Of a stretch of DNA of 64,000 bases, positions 58,601-64,000 are shown in pieces. The stretch is from Plasmodiophora brassicae (Eukaryota > Endomyxa > Phytomyxea > Plasmodiophorida > Plasmodiophoridae). The notes under the pieces are model-generated. The model saw only the letters and a list, made by a program, of their open reading frames with translations. It was not told the DNA's origin and ran no database searches. Numbering within the stretch: position 1 is the first letter of the stretch; each line of letters starts with the position of its first letter. The stretch covers positions 372,001-436,000 of the forward strand of contig JASFAU010000007.1 in the NCBI GenBank assembly GCA_039704465.1, written 5' to 3'. The position numbers and the translations under genes are program-made.

Positions 58601-60019
58601 CCGCGATGCCGTCCTGCTTATGAATTCCGAACTGTTGAACCAGAACCATTTGCAGAAGCTGAAAAACTGCTGTCCGACCCCGGAGGAGATTGAGGCGGTA
58701 GGTGGCAACTGATGCGGTCTGTCATCATGGAAGCAACCGGTACTCAATTTACGGTTGCCCAGGTTCGCTCATACGATGGTGACATCAACCTGCTTGGCGC
58801 GACAGAAAAGTTCTTCCTCGCGTTAGCCGACGTTCCAAACATTGAAAATCGTGTCGACGTTTGGCTGTTCCAGCAGAGCTATGATGAGCTATATCATGAG
58901 GTCGAACGCGTCCCTGTACAATACTGGGCACGCCCCTGACGCTGTATTAGGCCCATCGAAAGATCAAGATGGTTCAGTCCGCCTTACACGATCTGGAGCA
59001 ATCGGAGATGTTCCATCAACTGCTGCGTCTGATTTTGGCCATCGGCAACTTGATGAACGGTGGGACACCGAAAGGGCAGGCATACGGCTTCAAGCTGTCG
59101 ACGCTACGTCAACTGGAGTCGACGAAAACGAACGACAATTCCCGGAGCCTGATGCAGGTGATTGTTCAGCACGTCAACAAGCATTCCCCGGCTGTGCGAA
59201 ACTTCACACAGGACTTTGCGAGTTTGCAGGAGGTGCCCATACAACCCAACTGCCTTCCTTCATTGCCTCACTCATGACTGCGTCGACAGGCCTCTCGGAT
59301 CGAGTGCGATCCGTGTCTGGCGGAATGCCGAAACCTCGTGGTGTACATGAACAAGATCAAGTCGCAGATCGCGGCCTTCGACGATAGCCGTGCGAGGCAG
59401 GACAAGTTCAAGGAAGTCATGTCGAAATTCTACGACGCGACGTCGGGCGAAGTTACGTCTTTGCTGGAGGAAGCCGAGCAACTTCTCGTCGACGTTGACC
59501 GAATTTGCGCTCTGTACGGGGAACCTAAAGGGAAGACCAAATGGGAAACGCTCTTCGCAACGTTCCACGAGTTCTCGGAAATGTATATCAAGGCGGAAAA
59601 GAGCCTCGACAAGGCCAGAATCGAGGTATGGGGGTTCTGTGGATGGCCACGCTGCGTCTAATCCTGTCCCTGCGTAGGCGGAAAAGGCTCTCATCAAGGA
59701 GGAAAGAGAAGCCCAACGAGCAGCGAAACGCGGATCGCGTCCGCTGCTGGACCAAAGGAACGACGCCGCCGGCATGGTCGATGGCGTTTTCGACGCATTG
59801 AAGGGAGCGGCCGGCTCCAAGAGCATTCTCGAGCAGTTGAAGCAGCGGCGAGCGGCCGGTGCCCGTCGAGAGACCGAGGATCCGCCAAGCCAGTCCGAAC
59901 ATGGGTCCGAAGCCGAACAGCGGTCGACCGAGGAGTCGCTGGCTGCTCCGTCGAAGGCAGGGCCGCCCCAGATGCGACTCCCCGTCGGCGATTTCAGATC
60001 CGTGTTGAAAAAGAAGTAA
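55667..60019 (+). CDS. Diaphanous-related formin (GBD/FH3-FH1-FH2-DAD)
   Basis: Nucleates and elongates unbranched actin filaments under Rho-GTPase control. Starts MGNEQGKPGHEAPLASGTLS (Gly2, possible lipidation). GBD/FH3 exons run from ~55880 to ~57240 (RKLPLEKKWDLLQQSSS, INSNGRKWIQEFVEAQGL, FINTLINACNLLEDRVA, LVLQQLMLIP-like TVLQQLMLIPKD). A coiled coil (ETAKKLEDSDKRIKSLTKYE) precedes a Pro-rich FH1 at ~57840-58050. FH2 spans ~58140-59640 with KLKNFHW, AVRSYDGD-like RSYDGDINLLGATEKFF, RLILAIGNLMNGGTPKGQA and GFKLSTLRQLESTK. The end carries a DAD-like motif GMVDGVFDALKGA followed by basic residues, for autoinhibition through FH3. About eighteen exons; a few junctions are approximate. Twinfilin lies just upstream. 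Confidence 0.88.
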
Positions 60020-60050
60020 TTCAGCGTCCAGGACACACAGCATAAAACTA

Positions 60051-60150
60051 TCGAGACACTTTGAGGGCAGTTGAGACACTCTGAGGGCAGTCGATACATT
60101 TTGAGGGCAGTCGAGACACTTTGAGGGCAGCCGAGCCATGTTGAGGGCAG
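60051..60150 (+). repeat. Five tandem 20-bp repeats after the formin stop
   Basis: Units begin exactly every 20 bases at 60051, 60071, 60091, 60111 and 60131. Consensus TCGAGACACTTTGAGGGCAG; the last ten bases TTGAGGGCAG are invariant except one T>C. Lies ~30 bp past the formin TAA, hence probably in its 3' UTR, or in the 5' region of RNase H1. Confidence 0.9.
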
Positions 60151-60294
60151 ACATGAGACGAACGCGACAGTCCGATTTGGACGCGGGGCAACGCCTTGTC
60201 GGACTGCGTGACCGGCGCGTTGCATGCGAGTGCGGAGCCGCGCGCTCTGCTCGCTTCGGTCCACGATGACGACGTCGAAACGCAAAGTCCGACC

Positions 60295-61382
60295 ATGCCG
60301 ACGTGGGTTGTGGAGGCAACAAGGTCGGGGGGCTGACTTGTGCGCTGCTGTGCCATAGTTCTACGGCGTGCGGAAAGGACGGCGCACGGGTATATTCGAC
60401 AACTGGCCCGAATGTGCACGATCCGTTCAAGGGTACTCTGGGGCCATTTACAAAGGGTTTCCGACCCAGTACGAGGCGATGCGGTTCGTCCAAGATGACG
60501 GTGTGAACGAAAATGACGACGCGGATGTCAAGCCAGGCGTGAAGGTGGAGGATGTCAAGCCAGTCGCGAAGGTGGAGGACGATGCAGGGGATGCATCCAC
60601 CTGCGACGAGACTGAGGATATGGCTGTTGCCGGAGGGCCATTCTCGCAGCAGGCTCGTCGTCTGGAATCCGTTCACATTTCGTCGCAGTCCCAGACGCAG
60701 TCTGTTACGAAGCTGGTCGTGTTCACCGACGGATCCTGCCTGGGCAATGGTCGCGTTGGCGCTCGTGCCGGATACGGCGCCTACTATGGCCATTCCGATC
60801 CAAGGTCCCCCCTTCGTCCTGTGGATGAACGTGACGCATCTCATTAACTGCTCGTCAGGAATATATCAGGCCGGCTTGTGGGCTTGCCGCAGACGAACCA
60901 ACGCGCTGAATTGTTCGCTGTCCTCGAAGTCTTAACGCGTGTCGACCCTCTGGTCAGTATGAGATTTATTTCATGTAATCCATCCGTCGGGCGTTTCATT
61001 CGCGGTGACAGGTTCATGAGCGGGTCGAGATCTGTAGCGACTCGATGTATACCATCAAAGCGGCCACAGATTGGTATCGATAGCGCTACTCTACGCAAAC
61101 GGCTTCTGAAACTCGTGCTTGCACAGGATTGTGTCATGGCACGAAGACCCGAAGAACCCGAGAAAGCAGTACAAGAACCTGGACCTGATGCAGGCCATCT
61201 ATCGTACCATGAAGGGGCTCCGTCGAGCTGGCGCCCTGGTCACCTTCCGATACGTCGAGGCACATGCCGGCGATATCGGCAACGAAGCCGCCGATGCCCT
61301 GGCGAAACGCGGTGCTGACCTGGACGCCGTTACCGACGTCGACCCGGGCTTACCCCAATCCAAGTATATTCGAATCGCGTAA
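60295..61382 (+). CDS. Ribonuclease H1 (hybrid-binding domain + RNase HI)
   Basis: Removes RNA from RNA:DNA hybrids. Exon 1 is tiny: MPTWVVEATR (60295-~60324), then an intron to 60360. The hybrid-binding domain follows: FYGVRKGRRTGIFDNWPEC, VQGYSGAIYKGFPTQYEAM. A Lys/Glu/Val linker with VKPGVKVEDVKP-type repeats leads to the catalytic domain. Catalytic residues: Asp in VVFTDGSCLGNG, Glu in NQRAELFAVLEV, Asp in CSDSMYTIKAATDWY and the HAGDIGNEAADALAKRGA loop with the last His and Asp. So the DEDD set is complete. It ends SKYIRIA at 61380. Introns interrupt between these motifs (near 60794-60887, 60938-61022 and 61078-61115). Whether it is nuclear or mitochondrial is unclear. Confidence 0.88.
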
Positions 61383-61440
61383 ATAGACGAATGTTCCTGT
61401 GGTGTCGCTCGAGGTTCTGTCTAGTAGTCCTTGTCGCCGA

Positions 61441-62064
61441 TTACGGTCCCAGACGCGAACCCCGCTTGGCGCTCGATGGCGACGAGTTGTTACTGGATGA
61501 CACGAAGTCGTCTTCATGCCCGTGGTGAATCCCCTGCTGTGTCTGCTGCTGCGCCGATCTCATCGCTGCGATCTGCTTCGGCGCGTTCTCGTACTGGCTG
61601 GGTGGCGGGGTACCTCCCAGCGCGATCACCTGCTCTTTCAGCGTCTTGATCTCCGCCTTCATCAAGGAGACCTGCAACTCGAGCGTGCCGATCAGGTCGG
61701 CTTTCCGTTGACGAGAACGGGCGGCCGCCTCTCTCTCCCGCTTTCGGCGCTTCTCGATCCGCTCCAGGTCGCCCTTCCGTGCCGACGCCGCTCTGCCCTT
61801 CTTGGGCGGCGCTGGTCCATGAATGATTTGATGGATACCGGCGCCTCGCATGGGCATCGGGGGTAGATCCGGGATCAGGTCCATTGGCATCCCGGTTGGT
61901 GGGCGCCCGAATCCGAACGGTCCCGGGTGACTGGCGAACCCTGCCGGCCATGCCCCGTTAGCGTCGTCCATACGTAGGCACGCCAATCAGGTGCAACCCG
62001 TACCGGATGACGGGATTCCGATCTCCTGGGAGATCAGGTCGAACGGGTTGGCGTTGGCGCTCAT
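61441..62064 (-). CDS. bZIP transcription factor lacking the invariant Asn
   Basis: Exons 62004-62064 and 61441-61940 (63-bp intron), 186 aa. Starts MSANANPFDLISQEIGIPSS. A Pro/Met-rich region (PTGMPMDLIPDLPPMPMRG) precedes the basic region EKRRKREREAAARSRQRKAD and a leucine zipper with heptads (LIGTLELQVSLMKAEIKTLK). In nearly all bZIP proteins the basic region reads N-x2-A-A/S-x-x-R, where Asn contacts the DNA base; here the aligned position is Glu (codon GAG). The rest of the DNA-contact set (AA, R-S-R) is kept. It ends in a Gln/Ser-rich tail. Likely nuclear and dimeric; DNA preference may be altered. The alternative start MACLRMDDANG (61986) lies inside the intron and is rejected. Confidence 0.8.
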
Positions 62065-62241
62065 CGTGACGCAACAACACTGGGCGATTGCGAATGGGCG
62101 TGTGCGCTCCTTCGCGTAATATCTACGATCGTTGCGAATCGGTACCCAGGTGGTACACCCGCCCCGGGGAGATTTTCCGCTCGGATAACCGGCAGCGGCA
62201 TCATCATCATCAGTCCCAGTCAGCCGAATGAGGCAGGGGCG

Positions 62242-62254
62242 CCCCCCCCCCCCC
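62242..62254. repeat. C13 homopolymer
   Basis: Thirteen C in a row between the bZIP start and the kinase start, mirroring the C15 run at 10229-10243. Possible promoter element, or a length uncertainty in the assembly. Confidence 0.6.
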
Positions 62255-62382
62255 AAAACAACCAACGCGGACGGCCCATCCTGGACTCGAACTGGCGCCC
62301 CTGAGGTGGAAGTGTCGCACCGCCACTGGGCGCCGGGGCTGCTGCCGCTGGGCGCTGCCGATCAGTCGTTCGCCACAGGGGC

Positions 62383-63862
62383 ATGCAGGATGAGGCGGAC
62401 GCTCTGCTGGGGCGGTCGCTGTCGTCGCTGGCCGTCTCGCTGCCAGAGATCGACCTGTCCGAGCGGTTCGGCGCACACGTCAGCCTTGTGGACGCCGGCG
62501 AGCTGCAGCAGGAGAACAGGGTGCTGGCCGGCCGGGCCCGTGAGCTGGAAACGGGGCTGGCGGCCGCCAGACAGCAGTTTCGTGGCGTCCAGGAGCAGCT
62601 GCGCGCTGCCAACTACCAGATTGCTGGTGACCACGGTTGCCTGACGATGGATGAGATATCGGAATGAACATTCCATCAGATCTGCAACGGCAGCTGAATG
62701 ACGATCGGACGCGATCGGAAGCGGAGCGGCACAGGCTGCTGTCCGAGTTGCAACAAGCCAGGGCGGATCGCGACCATTCTCTAGAACGTCTCCCGCCTGT
62801 CGCGCAACCGAGTGCAGCCGTGTCGAGTGGGGCGTCGTCCCTCGAGGCCTCCTTCCGAGATTTGTGTCGTCCTGGCTGGGTCATTGACCGGCGCGAAGTC
62901 GACGTATCCAACGAGATCATCGGGCGTGGAGCTTGTAGGCATATCGGTGCCATCGTTTCCCTGTTTCTCAATTTCGATGACCGTCACGACAGATGGTGCG
63001 ATACGGAGCGGGAGATGGAGAGGTTGTCAAGTCGCTATCAAGTCCATCCATCGCGTTCTCCTGTCGGAATACAACCGCTCTGTGTTCGAACGTGAAATGT
63101 ACATTTGTCAGTGCGACCGCGCCGTCCGCTTTTCTGTTAGCCATGCCTCATATCGTGGCCGTATCCAGATTCGTTGCTGTCGCACCCGCATCTTCTGAAG
63201 TGCTTTGGTGCTTGTACCGACGCAGACGGCATGTTCGTGTGTACCCCGGTCTGCATAGCGTGCCTCTGAGCCGTCTACCTTGTAGGCCCATGCTGATTCT
63301 GGAGCGAATGGATTGCTCGTTACGGTCCTTGCTATCGGCCGGCCCGCTGTCCCTGCCTACCGTCGTTACTGTTGCTCGAGCGGTCGCATCGGCGCTTTTC
63401 TACTTGCACAGCCTGTCGCCCGAGCCGATCGTGCATCGCGACCTGTCTTCGGCGAACGTGCTGCTGACGTCTACGCCGTCGGCGTCGTCGTTCAGCATCA
63501 CCGGTGTCAAACTGAGCGACTTCGGTTCCGCCCATTTCGTCCAGCAGTGCACCACGACGGTCCCGGGCACGCCGATCTACGCCGCTCCCGAAGTCCTGCA
63601 GTCGAACGGCCCCGCGTACCTGACGAAGTCCGATATCTACTCATTGGGCGTCCTGCTCACGGAAATGTGCACTGGGCAGCAACCCGCTCCTGAGCGTCGC
63701 GCGCAACAGGTCCGCTCGGTCCGATCCAGGAATCTACGCGCTCTGGCCGATCGCTGCCTGTCGACCGACCCTGCCCAGCGACCGTCGGCGTCGGCCATCG
63801 TCGACTTCCTCGACCGGCTCCGACAACGCATGGACTCCCAAATAGATCACACCAGGCAATAA
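62383..63862 (+). CDS. Coiled-coil Ser/Thr (TKL-type) protein kinase
   Basis: N-terminal coiled coil (ELQQENRVLAGRARELETGL; RQLNDDRTRSEAERHRLLSE, residues ~45-120), then a kinase domain. Exons: 62383-62626, 62680-62934, 62993 onward. Glycine loop IIGRGAYGAIRSGRW (across the intron 62935-62992), VAIKSIHR with the ATP Lys, FEREMYI with the helix-C Glu, HRDLSSANVLL catalytic loop (D and N present), DFGSAHF, GTPIYAAPEVLQS and DIYSLGVLLTEMCTG. It ends with RCLSTDPAQRPSASAIVDFL. All catalytic residues are present, so the kinase should be active. HRDLSSANVLL and the APE region resemble TKL kinases. The N-lobe junction needs a 34-bp intron near 63099-63132, shorter than any other here. The coiled coil suggests dimerisation. 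Confidence 0.85.
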
Positions 63863-64000
63863 TAATATTTGTGCTATATGGGCAGCTGTGGGTAATACGC
63901 GGCGGCCGGCGCGCCAGTCAGGCTGGCCCGTGTTGCCTGTTGTCGCGGGGGGCGGACGGTTTTTGGCGCGCCAGCCGCGATGGATCGGTTCACCTCCTCA
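63863..64000. other. End of window, nothing assigned
   Basis: Contains two GGCGCGCC palindromes in ~65 bp; no gene visible before the window ends. Confidence 0.35.

Noticed and set aside
59272..60844. Long minus-strand frames opposite the end of formin and RNase H1
   Set aside because: The plus strand carries the conserved FH2 end, DAD and RNase H hybrid-binding domain. The minus frames translate the 20-bp repeat and GC-rich sequence with no domain.

Overview
The window is nuclear DNA of a gene-dense, GC-rich unicellular eukaryote. About 30 protein genes lie on both strands with short intergenic gaps. Most are split by GT-AG introns of roughly 45-65 bp, confirmed wherever a conserved protein can be read across them. 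There are no operons, Shine-Dalgarno sites, rRNAs or tRNAs that I can recognise. AK7 with a Dpy-30 tail points to a flagellated cell, and formin plus twinfilin to an actin cytoskeleton. GC content, tiny introns, secreted expansin-like proteins and SKP1-ankyrin proteins would fit a plasmodiophorid (Rhizaria) such as Plasmodiophora, but that assignment is inference.

Layout. 0-7 kb: membrane sensor-like protein, VIT/CCC1 iron transporter, an unassigned multi-exon gene and a type I membrane protein. 7-10 kb: a decayed LINE-type endonuclease and two unassigned genes. 10-21 kb: THOC5, AK7-like adenylate kinase, PGS1, an APC-family permease and a RecQ helicase. 21-25.3 kb: three expansin-like secreted proteins, one of them frameshifted. 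25.9-28.2 kb: a SAP/nuclease/zinc-cluster gene bracketed by copies of a 23-bp palindrome, the best candidate for an undescribed mobile or selfish element. 28.3-31.3 and 46.3-49.3 kb: two lipoxygenase paralogues with identical 16-exon structures. Between them lie a decayed copine-like gene, a hypothetical gene, a SKP1-ankyrin fusion, the spliceosomal helicase Prp2/DHX16, a head-to-head GRASP/ArfGAP2-3 Golgi pair, and Nol12. 49.3-64 kb: arginyl-tRNA synthetase, an FHA-like/RING protein, a hypothetical gene, twinfilin, a diaphanous-related formin, RNase H1, an atypical bZIP factor and a coiled-coil protein kinase.

Functional groupings: mRNA processing and export (THOC5, Prp2), ribosome biogenesis (Nol12), Golgi structure and COPI traffic (GRASP, ArfGAP2/3), actin dynamics (twinfilin, formin), genome maintenance (RecQ, RNase H1), mitochondrial lipid synthesis (PGS1), oxylipin formation (two LOX) and cell-wall modification (expansin-like trio). 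Exon coordinates were worked out by eye from conserved protein sequence and splice consensus. They are reliable for conserved genes and tentative for unassigned ones.
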